A stretch of DNA of 64,000 nucleotides, from contig NC_016935.1 in the NCBI RefSeq assembly GCF_000250655.1, forward strand, positions 4,730,001 through 4,794,000. The letters run 5' to 3'. The translations under genes and the position numbers were made by a program. This DNA is from Paenibacillus mucilaginosus 3016 (GTDB lineage: Bacteria; Bacillota; Bacilli; Paenibacillales; NBRC-103111). This document shows positions 26,659-35,313 of this stretch, piece by piece. The notes under the pieces are model-generated. The model was not told where the DNA came from, searched no databases, and saw nothing but the letters and a program-made list of their open reading frames with translations. Position 1 is the stretch's first letter, and each line of letters begins with the position of its first letter.

Positions 26659-29649
26659 TCAGTCTCCCAACGCTGCCGGCGGCTTCGCGAAGACGCCGGT
26701 CAGCGTCGGATCCCAGCCGTCCTGCCCGCCCAGCACCCGCTGGACCGTCAGGGCATTCGCTTCTTCCGTCGTCATCTGCTTGCTCCAAGGTACGCGTGCC
26801 TGGGCATTGGCGCCCGGGCCGGTGCTGCCGTACTCCCCGTAGACCGCCGTGGTTTCGTTCTCCACCTTGCCCCAGTTATGCCAGCCGGCCGCATAGAAAT
26901 GCGCGTCCATCCAGGTGTCCACGAATTTGACGTTGCCGTACGGCCGCCAAGGTCTGCCGAGGTACACGGTGCTGTTCGATTTGCTGACACCCTGCAGCTC
27001 CAGATCCCAGGTATCGTCCCAGGCGCCGGTATAGGTTCCGGCCTTGCCGTACTGCTGAATGTACGGCTTGAGCGAGGTGGTTCCCCTCGTCTTCTTCGCC
27101 TGGTAGAACACGTAGCCGTTCACCGCCGTCTGGTCATGGGAGGCTGCGGTCGTGTATCCGCCGAAGGTGCCGACATGCTTCATCTCGGAACGGTCGAAGT
27201 AGGCGAAGCCGTTGCCGTAGATGTAATCCACGGTGCCTTCAATGTACAGGCTGCTGAAATACTGCCGGCCTTTCTCGACATACAGCGTATCCTGGAACCC
27301 GTAGAGGTTCAGCTCCCGGAAGACCATCCTGTCCCCGGAGACATACAGGGCGAGCGCCTGCCCTACCCCTTTGACGCCGTTCGTGTCCTTGTTCGGAAAA
27401 GCCGAGTTCTGGATTGTCATGTTCTCAATCGTACTGCCGGCCCCCCGGAGCTCGAACGTCGCGGTCTGCAGGCCGGGATGATACGTGACGTTCATATCGT
27501 AGGTGATCACGACCCCGCTGCGGCTTTCGCCTACAAAGCTGAGGTTCGGCTTATCGACCGGGGCGATGACCTTCTCCTTATAGATGCCCTTCTTGATGTA
27601 GATTACCGTGCGCTCCTGCCGGTTCTGGGGCACGGAATCAATCGCCGCCTGGACGGTCGTAAAGTCACCGGTTCCGTCCTTGGCCACGACAATCACGCGG
27701 GAAGGCGTCGCAATGAGCGGCTCGGAAGCCGGGCCGGCCCCATACCGGTTCTTGGCCGTAATCATATAATAGTAGGTGCTGCCGTTGGTCACCTTGGTGT
27801 CTTTGAACGACGTACGCTTGGTGGAAGCGATGGTCGTATAGGGACCGTTGTAGGACGAAGCCCGCTTGATCGTATACTCCGAAGCGTCCCGGACGGCATC
27901 CCAGTGCAGAACGATCTGCCCGTAGGCAGCTTCGGTTACGGTGCCTGTCGGAGCCGCCGGCGCCCCTTTGGGAGCCGTATACGGAACCGCGCGGACCTGC
28001 AGCGTGTTCATGCTGCGGGCGGAGACATTCTCGGCGCTCACGACATAGTAATATGTCTGCCCGTCCACGGCACCCGTATCCCTGTAGCTCGTGCCGTAAG
28101 TGGAACCGATCACCGTATAAGGCCCGCCGGATCCCGTGCTGCGCTTGACCTGGTAGACCGCCGCGCCCGGCGAACCGGTCCAGCTGAGGTCTACCCGCTT
28201 GCTGCCCGGAACCGCCCGGAGGTCAGCGGGCTCGGTCAGCGGAACACTGGGATTCGCCGTAAGGAGCTGGCTCTCGTCTCCGGTTCCGGCAATGTTCGTG
28301 CTCGAGAGCGTATAGTAATAAGTGGCGGCGGCGTCCAGGCCCGTATCATAATAGCTCGTCTGCGTGTTCGGAATCACGGAGGACACGACAGCGAACGGAC
28401 CCTCAGGCGAAATCGCGCGTTTCAGCGTGTAGGTGGCCGCATCGGGAACGGCATCCCACTTCAGCATCACGGCCGATTCCCTGGCTTCCACGTTGATATT
28501 CTGCGGCGGTACGGGGGCGGGCCGCTCCCCGCTCGGTGTAATGGCGCAAGGAGCCGAATCGGTCGCTCCGAACGGGTTCACCGCGCGGACCACATAATAA
28601 TAAGTCTGACCGTTGATGAGCCCCCCGTCCCGGAACGGATCGGAGCTGGCGGCCGCCCGGGTAAGTCCTTCCGCGACCTTCACGAAGGGGCCGGAGGCGG
28701 ATTCACCCCGGAGCACATCATAAGTGACGGCGTTCGGCGCAGGAGACCAGGACAGGGCGATCTGCCGGTCTCCGCCGATTCCAGTCAGACCGGAAGGGGC
28801 ATCCGGAGGCGCATTCAGCTTGTAGACCTGGATGTTGTCGAGCACGATGTTCTCCGCCGTCGTACCGCCGGTAGAGGCTCCGAACGCCGTGATGGCTGCG
28901 GTATCCCCCGCCTGGCTGCCGAGGGTCCGGTTATAGAACGGCTGCTCCCGGAGCTCGCCGACGACCGACCCGTCGCTGAGATTCGTGACATAGTAATCGG
29001 CCTTGAACGTGTTCAGGTTGATGACCGCCTTGAGATGATACCAGGCGGCATTGGTCAGATTGGCAGGCGTAATGTTCGTATAGATTCCGCCCGTGTCCGT
29101 CCATGCGATCTTACCGCCCTTGAGATCGACCTGGATGATCGTGTCCGACGTGTTCGCCTGGCTGTTCACCCCGCCGGTCAGCTTCAGAACATTGCGGCCC
29201 CGGCTGATGTCGTTGTTGGGGCCGTAGAAGTACATATCCTGCTCGACGGTCACGATCCCGTCGGAGATCCGGCTGCCGAGCCCCTTCGTCACGGAAGTCG
29301 CTCCGGCCCCCGAGCCGACGGTACCCGAGGCGTTCGAGCCGTCCTCGTCCCGGATCAGCAGCGCTTCGGACGGGAACGGTACGCCGTCCTTGCCCGAAGC
29401 GGCAATGCTTACCGAGCCGTTCGGTCCGGTTACGCTTGCGGTATAGCCCGCGAATGTCTTGACGGTGGACGTGCTCGTCACGGGCGGGTCCGTCACGCCG
29501 TTGAAGCTGTCGTTGATGAAAGCTGTGTTCCCCGGGGGAACGGTCAGTTCTTCCCCTGCAGCCGAAGCGGTCAATCCGTGAATCCCCGTACCGGAAAAGG
29601 AAGCCCCCGCCACCAGGGCGGATAGGGCGATATGCCACATTTTCTTCAC
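26659..29649 (-). CDS. Secreted pectinesterase (CE8) with four fibronectin III domains
   Basis: A 996-residue exported enzyme that de-methylates homogalacturonan. Residues 1-31 are a signal peptide. Residues about 40-278 form a beta-sandwich of concanavalin type. Four fibronectin III repeats cover about 281-372, 380-468, 472-560 and 563-648. The CE8 beta-helix is at about 651-985, with Asp787 in GFQDTLY, Asp808 in GTVDYIYGNG and the substrate Arg in YLGRPWRPYG. GTG is the start, behind GAGGAGGG. It follows the CE12 gene by 37 bases, in one operon for pectin de-esterification. Confidence 0.95.
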   Translation of the reverse strand: MKKMWHIALSALVAGASFSGTGIHGLTASAAGEELTVPPGNTAFINDSFNGVTDPPVTSTSTVKTFAGYTASVTGPNGSVSIAASGKDGVPFPSEALLIRDEDGSNASGTVGSGAGATSVTKGLGSRISDGIVTVEQDMYFYGPNNDISRGRNVLKLTGGVNSQANTSDTIIQVDLKGGKIAWTDTGGIYTNITPANLTNAAWYHLKAVINLNTFKADYYVTNLSDGSVVGELREQPFYNRTLGSQAGDTAAITAFGASTGGTTAENIVLDNIQVYKLNAPPDAPSGLTGIGGDRQIALSWSPAPNAVTYDVLRGESASGPFVKVAEGLTRAAASSDPFRDGGLINGQTYYYVVRAVNPFGATDSAPCAITPSGERPAPVPPQNINVEARESAVMLKWDAVPDAATYTLKRAISPEGPFAVVSSVIPNTQTSYYDTGLDAAATYYYTLSSTNIAGTGDESQLLTANPSVPLTEPADLRAVPGSKRVDLSWTGSPGAAVYQVKRSTGSGGPYTVIGSTYGTSYRDTGAVDGQTYYYVVSAENVSARSMNTLQVRAVPYTAPKGAPAAPTGTVTEAAYGQIVLHWDAVRDASEYTIKRASSYNGPYTTIASTKRTSFKDTKVTNGSTYYYMITAKNRYGAGPASEPLIATPSRVIVVAKDGTGDFTTVQAAIDSVPQNRQERTVIYIKKGIYKEKVIAPVDKPNLSFVGESRSGVVITYDMNVTYHPGLQTATFELRGAGSTIENMTIQNSAFPNKDTNGVKGVGQALALYVSGDRMVFRELNLYGFQDTLYVEKGRQYFSSLYIEGTVDYIYGNGFAYFDRSEMKHVGTFGGYTTAASHDQTAVNGYVFYQAKKTRGTTSLKPYIQQYGKAGTYTGAWDDTWDLELQGVSKSNSTVYLGRPWRPYGNVKFVDTWMDAHFYAAGWHNWGKVENETTAVYGEYGSTGPGANAQARVPWSKQMTTEEANALTVQRVLGGQDGWDPTLTGVFAKPPAALGD

Positions 29650-29686
29650 GATGATCCCTCCTCCTGTTCTTCCATTGGAATAGGCA

Positions 29687-31798
29687 CTACTTCAAAGAAG
29701 AAAGGTCATTCTCCTGGCTGACCTCGTGCTCCAGAACCCACATGAAGTACAGGGCTTTGGCCGCCTTCGCGCGCGTGACAACCGCCTTCGGCTCCAGCTC
29801 CGTGCCGTTCACCATCTGCCCCCGGGCAATGCCCTTCTCGGATCGGAACAGCCCGAGCTCATACGCATCCTTGACCTTGGCGGCAAGGTGAGGCGCGATC
29901 TGTGGGGTATCGGTCAGCTGCTGCCAGGAGACCAGCGGATAGTACATCGCCCCACGTGCGCCCGAATCCAGGTTCGGATCATAAGCCGGATCGCCGGGCA
30001 CTACCGTCGTGCCGTTGTAATCCGTCATGTACTTCGGTTTGCTCGTGAACTTGGCGTGGTAGGCATCATCCAGAATCGCACCCATGACCTCCCGGGTCAG
30101 CTTCCCGTTCGGGTAGCCGGCGAAGACCGCAGGGTCCAGCTCCATCAGCTTGGCCAGGCTCCGGATGAAGGCATCCACGGTGATCGTCTCATCGGGACGG
30201 AAGTTCCCCCGGTCATCCTTGTGCAGGACGCCGAGCTGCAGCAGCTTCTCGATCTGATTGCGGTAATAGGCCCCTCCGCCGGTCGTCGTATCTTTGGCCA
30301 TCTCGGGGAAGATCGCCGACCAGCTGCCATAGCGGGCCGCATCCCGGACATCCCCCCGAAGCAGGGAGGCGATCGCCGCCGCCGTGCGGTCGCCTTCCCC
30401 GCCGAGCTTCACCAGCTCGGTGGCGACGATCCGGGCAAATGGTTTGGCCAGCGCTTCCTTGTAGTGGGTTCCGTCAATCTTCTTCGACGGATGGCCGTTG
30501 GCGTAGCTGCCGTCATTCGTCTTGCCCGGGGTCTCCCCCGCTTCGATGGACATGAAGACGGCGGTCGTCGCCTCGACGCCGATCTCGTTATAATACTTGA
30601 CGCTCTCGGCGTTGAGATCGACAAGCGTCACTCCCTGCTCCCGGGCGATCCTCTTCATGATGTCGGGGAAAAGCCTTGTCTTGAAGGAGTTCGTGTAGAT
30701 ATGGCCGGGAGCCGCATCGCCCTTCACCCTCGACAGCGGGGTGATCAATACGGGGATCATCCCCCGGGCGCGGACCGCCGGCAGGTACACTTCGCGGATG
30801 TAGGTTTCGTACATCCCTTCGGTCGAGCCTCTGCCGTAACGGCGGAACTCGTCAACGCTCTCGTCGTTGTGGCCGAACTGGATCAGCAGGTAATCCCCGA
30901 CGCTGCCGGTCAGCAGAATATCGTTCAGCCGGCCTTCGGTGTAGGCGTTCTTGAAGGAGCGTCCGCCCATGGAATAGTTCACGACCTTGGCCTTCTCCCG
31001 GTTGAAGAGGTTGTCGAAGACCTGGCCCCAGCCGCTCATCGGCGCTTCGTCGAAGGTGTAGGACTTCACCGTGGAGTCCCCGAGCGTGAAGACCGTTGGA
31101 AGCGTGCCGGCGGCCCGGACCTGCTTCGGAAGGGGCTTCAGCACGATCTCCTCAATGCCGACAGGGGTATTCACCTTGTTCGGTTCGATCTCGATATCGA
31201 GGTAATCCCTTCCGTTCACGTACGTATAGGTCCACTCTTTGCCGGCGGCTGCAGCGGTATACTTGATGGGCACGAGCTTGGCGGCATCCCAGAACCCGCC
31301 CTTAAGCAGGCGGCTGGTCTGCATGCCCGATACCGACACGGTCGTATCCGCCGCATCCGAAGTGGTCTTGACATAGACGCTGTACGCGCCCGGAGGAGCC
31401 TGAATCCGGAACGCCATGCCGTAATTGTTGTAGTTGTCCTTCTCGTATTTCGGCTCCGCATAGAATGCAGGCTCCGTAATATAGAACCCTGTGCCGTCGG
31501 AAGTGATGGTGGACGTATGCACTTCTCTCGGAGGCATCGCGCTGGTCTGCCCAACGAAGCCGTACCCTGCAGCAGGCGTGTAGAGCGGTACACCGTCATA
31601 CACATCATAGGTGACGGACCGGTAGCCCTCTTTGGCCTGGCTGGTAAAATTGAACTTGTAGGCGCGTTCCCCCTGAACGGAGGAGTCGAGCGGGAGCTGC
31701 CCCGGTTCCGTACCGGCCGCTTCGCTCCGGCTCTGAAGCGGCGTGAAGACCGAGGTCAGGAGCAGGGCGGACAAGCTGAGCTTCAGGAATCGTCTCAC
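29687..31798 (-). CDS. Secreted rhamnogalacturonan acetylesterase (CE12, SGNH) with SLH-like tail
   Basis: A 703-residue exported esterase expected to remove acetyl groups from rhamnogalacturonan. A signal peptide (RRFLKLSLSALLLTSVF) is followed by a beta-rich N-terminal module to about residue 225. The SGNH domain has FTLGDSTVKSY (Ser242), QFGHNDES and a C-terminal DGTHY. About 200 further residues resemble S-layer-homology segments (NFRPDETITVDAF; EPKAVVTRAKAAKALY), which could tie it to the wall. The GTG start at 31798 has AAGGGGG eight bases upstream; an earlier TTG (31837) is possible. The start overlaps the stop of a 22-codon leader ORF. Confidence 0.9.
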   Translation of the reverse strand: MRRFLKLSLSALLLTSVFTPLQSRSEAAGTEPGQLPLDSSVQGERAYKFNFTSQAKEGYRSVTYDVYDGVPLYTPAAGYGFVGQTSAMPPREVHTSTITSDGTGFYITEPAFYAEPKYEKDNYNNYGMAFRIQAPPGAYSVYVKTTSDAADTTVSVSGMQTSRLLKGGFWDAAKLVPIKYTAAAAGKEWTYTYVNGRDYLDIEIEPNKVNTPVGIEEIVLKPLPKQVRAAGTLPTVFTLGDSTVKSYTFDEAPMSGWGQVFDNLFNREKAKVVNYSMGGRSFKNAYTEGRLNDILLTGSVGDYLLIQFGHNDESVDEFRRYGRGSTEGMYETYIREVYLPAVRARGMIPVLITPLSRVKGDAAPGHIYTNSFKTRLFPDIMKRIAREQGVTLVDLNAESVKYYNEIGVEATTAVFMSIEAGETPGKTNDGSYANGHPSKKIDGTHYKEALAKPFARIVATELVKLGGEGDRTAAAIASLLRGDVRDAARYGSWSAIFPEMAKDTTTGGGAYYRNQIEKLLQLGVLHKDDRGNFRPDETITVDAFIRSLAKLMELDPAVFAGYPNGKLTREVMGAILDDAYHAKFTSKPKYMTDYNGTTVVPGDPAYDPNLDSGARGAMYYPLVSWQQLTDTPQIAPHLAAKVKDAYELGLFRSEKGIARGQMVNGTELEPKAVVTRAKAAKALYFMWVLEHEVSQENDLSSLK

Positions 31799-31863
31799 TC
31801 GCCGCACCCCCTTCCCGTGCCGCCGGTAAGGCTGCAAACGGATTCAATACTGCTGCTGGTCAT
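31795..31863 (-). CDS. Short leader ORF coupled to the CE12 gene
   Basis: Twenty-two codons (MTSSSIESVC...) with a near-perfect ribosome site, AAGGAGGAAG, before the ATG. Its TGA overlaps the GTG of the acetylesterase (GTGA), so translation of the enzyme may depend on it. It is in a different frame from the esterase. It may be only a translational relay rather than a functional peptide. Confidence 0.5.
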   Translation of the reverse strand: MTSSSIESVCSLTGGTGRGCGE

Positions 31864-31913
31864 TAATCTTCCTCCTTGCGATGAGTGCTTGGTTTGCCGT
31901 GCTGTTAAGCATC

Positions 31914-31976
31914 ATAGCAAAGGGCTTCCTCCCGATTCGACCAGCTAACTTGCTCTTTTTAGCGAATCTTTGCTAT
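31914..31976. promoter_or_regulatory. Inverted repeat in the CE12-CE8 promoter region
   Basis: ATAGCAAAG (31914-31922) is the complement of CTTTGCTAT (31968-31976). A GCTAA/TTAGC pair lies between them. It lies between the AraC regulator gene and the operon it probably controls, so it is a candidate operator. Confidence 0.35.
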
Positions 31977-31997
31977 TTCCGCACACTTCCATCCGTT

Positions 31998-32891
31998 CTA
32001 GAATCTGTGCTTCTCCAGAAATTCCGGCTTGTGCTTCAGGGTGACATGCTCCATATTCTGCGCCATCTTCTTGTACTGCAGCGGGGACATGCCCGTGATG
32101 AGCTTGAAATTCTTGTTGAAATGCGTGATGTTGAGGTATCCGACCTGTTCGGCGATCTCGATCATCTTGAGGCCGGTCTCCCGCAGCAGCCGCTGCGATT
32201 CCCGGATCCGCAGGGTATTGAGATACTCGGGGAACGAATGCCCCGTATACTTCTTGAGGAGGCGGCTGACATAGGATGGGGACAAAAAGAACCTCCCTGC
32301 GATCTGCCCCAGCGTCATCGGTTCCCGGAAATGGTCGTTGCAGTGCTGTACAATCTCGCGGATCGACGGATTGACGGGTTTGAGCTCCTCCGTGCTGCCG
32401 TCAGGCTGCTTGCGGCCGGCGAAGAGCAGCAGCTGCGTGAGCAGGCTCTTGAAGTACAAGGCCCTTCCTCTGCGGTCCTTGTCCGAATATTCGTTGATCA
32501 TCTGAAGCAGCAGATTTTCGACGAAGGCCTGCTCCTGCTGATTGAGCTCCAGCACAGGCTCCTGTCCAGAGAACGGCAGCAGCAGGTCCGGCTGCTCCTT
32601 GACGGCCGAATCGATATAGGCATCGTGAAAATAAATTACCAGCCGCTCATGCTCCGGCGGACTGGCGGTCATCGTCTTGTGCGGAACGTTCTTCGGAATG
32701 AAGGCGAGTGAGCCCTTTTTGAGGGAATAACATTGGTTCCCGATATACAGGCGCCTCCGGCCCGACATAAGATAATAAATTTCGTAATAATCGTGAGTAT
32801 GAGATTTCAGAAAGCTAAACGGAGTCACGATTTTGGATATCGACACTTCAAAGTCACCCTTCACCCTGGCACCCTCCCCGATCGTGTTCAT
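31998..32891 (-). CDS. AraC-family regulator with cupin sensor
   Basis: A 297-residue regulator. The N-terminal cupin (SHTHDYYEIYYLMSGR, then SLAFIPKNVPH) suggests sugar binding. The C-terminal about 100 residues form the AraC double helix-turn-helix (LGQIAGRFFLSPSYVSRLL; IAEQVGYLNITHFNKNF; GMSPLQYKK). It lies directly upstream of, and in the same direction as, the acetylesterase-pectinesterase operon and is its probable activator. Confidence 0.92.
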   Translation of the reverse strand: MNTIGEGARVKGDFEVSISKIVTPFSFLKSHTHDYYEIYYLMSGRRRLYIGNQCYSLKKGSLAFIPKNVPHKTMTASPPEHERLVIYFHDAYIDSAVKEQPDLLLPFSGQEPVLELNQQEQAFVENLLLQMINEYSDKDRRGRALYFKSLLTQLLLFAGRKQPDGSTEELKPVNPSIREIVQHCNDHFREPMTLGQIAGRFFLSPSYVSRLLKKYTGHSFPEYLNTLRIRESQRLLRETGLKMIEIAEQVGYLNITHFNKNFKLITGMSPLQYKKMAQNMEHVTLKHKPEFLEKHRF

Positions 32892-33008
32892 CTGCTCCTG
32901 CGATCATCTCTTGATTATGGGCTCTTCCAGCCCGCCAAGCTATACCTTCGGGATAACTTATTGGCTGCGGCGCACGGTCACCGCCTGGGGATTCAGGCGA
33001 CTAGCCCT

Positions 33009-33044
33009 GAGGCAACCTATGTGCAGGAGGCAACCTATGTGCAG
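33009..33044. repeat. Perfect 18-base tandem duplication
   Basis: GAGGCAACCTATGTGCAG occurs twice head to tail in the gap between the AraC regulator and the dehydrogenase. It is a recent replication-slippage duplication or a pair of binding sites. Confidence 0.8.
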
Positions 33045-33099
33045 GCAGCAGCCCGGCGGTTTGGGCCGCAGTACCAGCATGTGCAGTCCGCTTGAAAGC

Positions 33100-33127
33100 A
33101 AAAAAAGGCCGCCCAAGCGGCGGCCTT
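33100..33127 (-). terminator. Terminator of the dehydrogenase operon
   Basis: On the minus strand AAGGCCGCC pairs with GGGCGGCCTT, followed by seven T residues. Confidence 0.9.
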
Positions 33128-33182
33128 CCGAGCAAACCTGTTCTTTTGCCGGGAGTGTTACAAGCCCGGAGTGTTCTATCGC

Positions 33183-34199
33183 TTACAGCTCTACCATCGC
33201 CTTGATGACCCCATTCTCCGGTCGCAGCCAGCTGTCGTACTGATCGATCATGCCTTGAAAATCCGTCCGGTGCGTAATGAACGCATCCGTGTCGATGGCA
33301 CCGCTGCGCAGCCCGCGGATCACTTCCTCGAAATCTTCCCGGAGCGCGTTGCGGCTGCCCATGATGGCCATCTCCCGCTTGTGGAAGTCCGGATCATGGA
33401 AGGTGATGTCCGCCTTCACGAGCCCCACATACACCAGCCGCCCGCCATGGGCCACGAAATTCAGCGCCCCCTCCATCGATCGGGCGTTCCCTGTGGCATC
33501 CAGCACGACGACCGGGAAGTCTCCGCCTGTGAGCCTCTCGACTTCCTGAAGCGGATCCCGTCCGGCATGGACCGTCTCGTCGGCAGGGGCCCACCTCCGG
33601 CAGAACGCGAGCCGCTCCTCGTTCAAGTCCATGGCGATGACCCGCGCTCCGGCCTGCTTGGCGAACTTCATGGTGCCGAGTCCGATCGGTCCGGCACCGA
33701 TGACGAGCACCGTATCGCCCGGGCGGATCTCCCCGACCCGAACCGCATGCGCCCCGATGCTGAAGCATTCCACCACGGCCGCCTGGTCGGGCGTCAATCC
33801 GTCGGCCCTCACGAGCTGGCGTACGGGCACCGTCATGAACTCCCGCATCCCGCCGTCCTGATGAACGCCGAGGACACTCATGCCCGTGCAGCAGTTCGTC
33901 TTCCCCCTCCGGCAGGCGATGCAGCTGCCGCAGTGCACGTAAGGAATCACGCTCACCAAGTCTCCGGGGGCCAGGCCGTCCTGCGCCTCCCCCAGTTCGA
34001 CGATCTCGGCGGCGAGTTCATGCCCCAGCACCCGGGGATATGTGAAGAACGGCTGATTCCCTTGATAAGCATGGAGATCTGTGCCGCAGATCCCGATCCG
34101 CAGGATGCGGATCAGCGCCTCGCCCGGCGCAGGAGCAGGCGGCATGCCGGCGTCTTTCATCACGAGCCGTTTCGGCTCTTCGCATACGATACATTTCAT
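33183..34199 (-). CDS. Zinc-dependent alcohol dehydrogenase, L-galactonate 5-dehydrogenase (LgoD)-like
   Basis: A 338-residue medium-chain dehydrogenase. Catalytic zinc ligands lie in GICGTDLHAY and GHE; the structural-zinc cysteines lie in CGSCIACRRGKTNCC. The NAD site is VIGAGPIGLGTM. The blocks IPYVHCGSC, VLGVHQDGGMREF and IMGSRNALREDFEE parallel E. coli LgoD (YjjN), which oxidises L-galactonate to D-tagaturonate. The ATG overlaps the stop of the preceding reductase gene by one base (TAATG). With that neighbour it fits an L-galactose or L-fucose oxidative pathway; the exact substrate is inferred. Confidence 0.85.
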   Translation of the reverse strand: MKCIVCEEPKRLVMKDAGMPPAPAPGEALIRILRIGICGTDLHAYQGNQPFFTYPRVLGHELAAEIVELGEAQDGLAPGDLVSVIPYVHCGSCIACRRGKTNCCTGMSVLGVHQDGGMREFMTVPVRQLVRADGLTPDQAAVVECFSIGAHAVRVGEIRPGDTVLVIGAGPIGLGTMKFAKQAGARVIAMDLNEERLAFCRRWAPADETVHAGRDPLQEVERLTGGDFPVVVLDATGNARSMEGALNFVAHGGRLVYVGLVKADITFHDPDFHKREMAIMGSRNALREDFEEVIRGLRSGAIDTDAFITHRTDFQGMIDQYDSWLRPENGVIKAMVEL

Positions 34200-35143
34200 T
34201 AGGTTAGCACCCCCGTATGATATTCCGGCCTTCCGCTCGGCCACGATCGCCGTTGAATCGGCTGAAGCACACGCCGTACGGCTTCAATAGCCTTCAAGTC
34301 CGGCGGCTCCAGCGCACTCTCGATGTTCCTCCGGATCTTCTCCGGCTCCGCCGTACTGACGAGCGTCGTCGGAATCTCCTCGTGATTTACGGCGAACTGA
34401 ATGGCCAGCTTCGGAAGGGACAGCCCATGCTGCTCGCAGTACGTCGAGGCCTCCCTGCAGACCTCTCGAATGAAAGGGTTTGCAGGATGCCAAGCGGGAG
34501 GCTCGGTTCCCGACAGCAGCCCCATCGACAAAGGAGAAGCATTCACGAGGGCCGTGCCGGTCTCCCGGAGCAGCGGCAGGAGGTCGAGCAGCGCGTCGTC
34601 ATTCAGCGAATAATGGCAGTAAGAAAGAATAGCATCGACCTTATGATGCTCCAGCACGGTGCGGAATACGGACAGAGGCAGACCCGACACACCCGTGAAG
34701 CGGATTTTGCCCTGTTTCTTCAGCTCCTCCAGTGCCGGCAGCGCTTCCTCCACGATCTGCTTCCTGTCTCCGAATTCGATATCGTGCAGGAAGAGAATAT
34801 CCAGATAATCCGTATGCAGCCGCGTCATGCTCTCTTCGGCACTTCGGAGAATCCGGTCGTATGAGAAATCGAAATCCGCTTTCCCGTACCTCCCCGCTTT
34901 GGTGCTGAGTATGTACCGGTCCCTGGGAATGCTCTTCAGGGCCTGCCCCAGCACCCGTTCCGCCTTGAGCAGCCCGTAATAGGGAGCTGCATCAAAGTAA
35001 TTGATGCCGAGCTCAAATGCCGTGTGCACCGTCCGTTCCGCTTCCCGGTCATCCGTCGGATGAAACACGGACCCGAGGGACGAGGCCCCGAAGCTGATCA
35101 CCGACACATCCAATCCCGTGTTTCCAAGCTTACGGTATTTCAT
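34199..35143 (-). CDS. Aldo/keto reductase, L-galactose (L-fucose) dehydrogenase-like
   Basis: A 314-residue NAD(P)-dependent enzyme. The catalytic Asp and Tyr lie in NYFDAAPYYG, and the Lys and His in ILSTKAGRYG and DILFLHDIEFGD. The sequence follows plant L-galactose dehydrogenase closely through FGASSLGSVF, FLHDIEFGD, LSYCHYSLND, NASPLSMGLL and PPAWHPA. These enzymes oxidise L-galactose or L-fucose to the 1,4-lactone. It is the first gene of a two-gene operon with the LgoD-like enzyme and is divergent from a LacI regulator. Confidence 0.88.
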   Translation of the reverse strand: MKYRKLGNTGLDVSVISFGASSLGSVFHPTDDREAERTVHTAFELGINYFDAAPYYGLLKAERVLGQALKSIPRDRYILSTKAGRYGKADFDFSYDRILRSAEESMTRLHTDYLDILFLHDIEFGDRKQIVEEALPALEELKKQGKIRFTGVSGLPLSVFRTVLEHHKVDAILSYCHYSLNDDALLDLLPLLRETGTALVNASPLSMGLLSGTEPPAWHPANPFIREVCREASTYCEQHGLSLPKLAIQFAVNHEEIPTTLVSTAEPEKIRRNIESALEPPDLKAIEAVRRVLQPIQRRSWPSGRPEYHTGVLT

Positions 35144-35192
35144 TGGGCAGATGACCTCCTCTCACAATGATATTTTTATAATGTTATTTTAA

Positions 35193-35206
35193 TGTTACCG
35201 GTAACA
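35193..35206. promoter_or_regulatory. LacI-family operator
   Basis: TGTTACCGGTAACA is a perfect 14-base palindrome with the central CG typical of LacI/GalR operators. It lies between the divergent reductase and LacI genes, next to a TATAAT-like sequence. Confidence 0.8.
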
Positions 35207-35313
35207 AAAATACTAACACAGCCCCGCCGTCCGGTCAACGGGAGCGGGCTTGATTTCTGCCTCTTCTTGCCGCATGATGAAGGTACTCAGTATTCCGTTC
35301 GGAAGGAAGTCCC

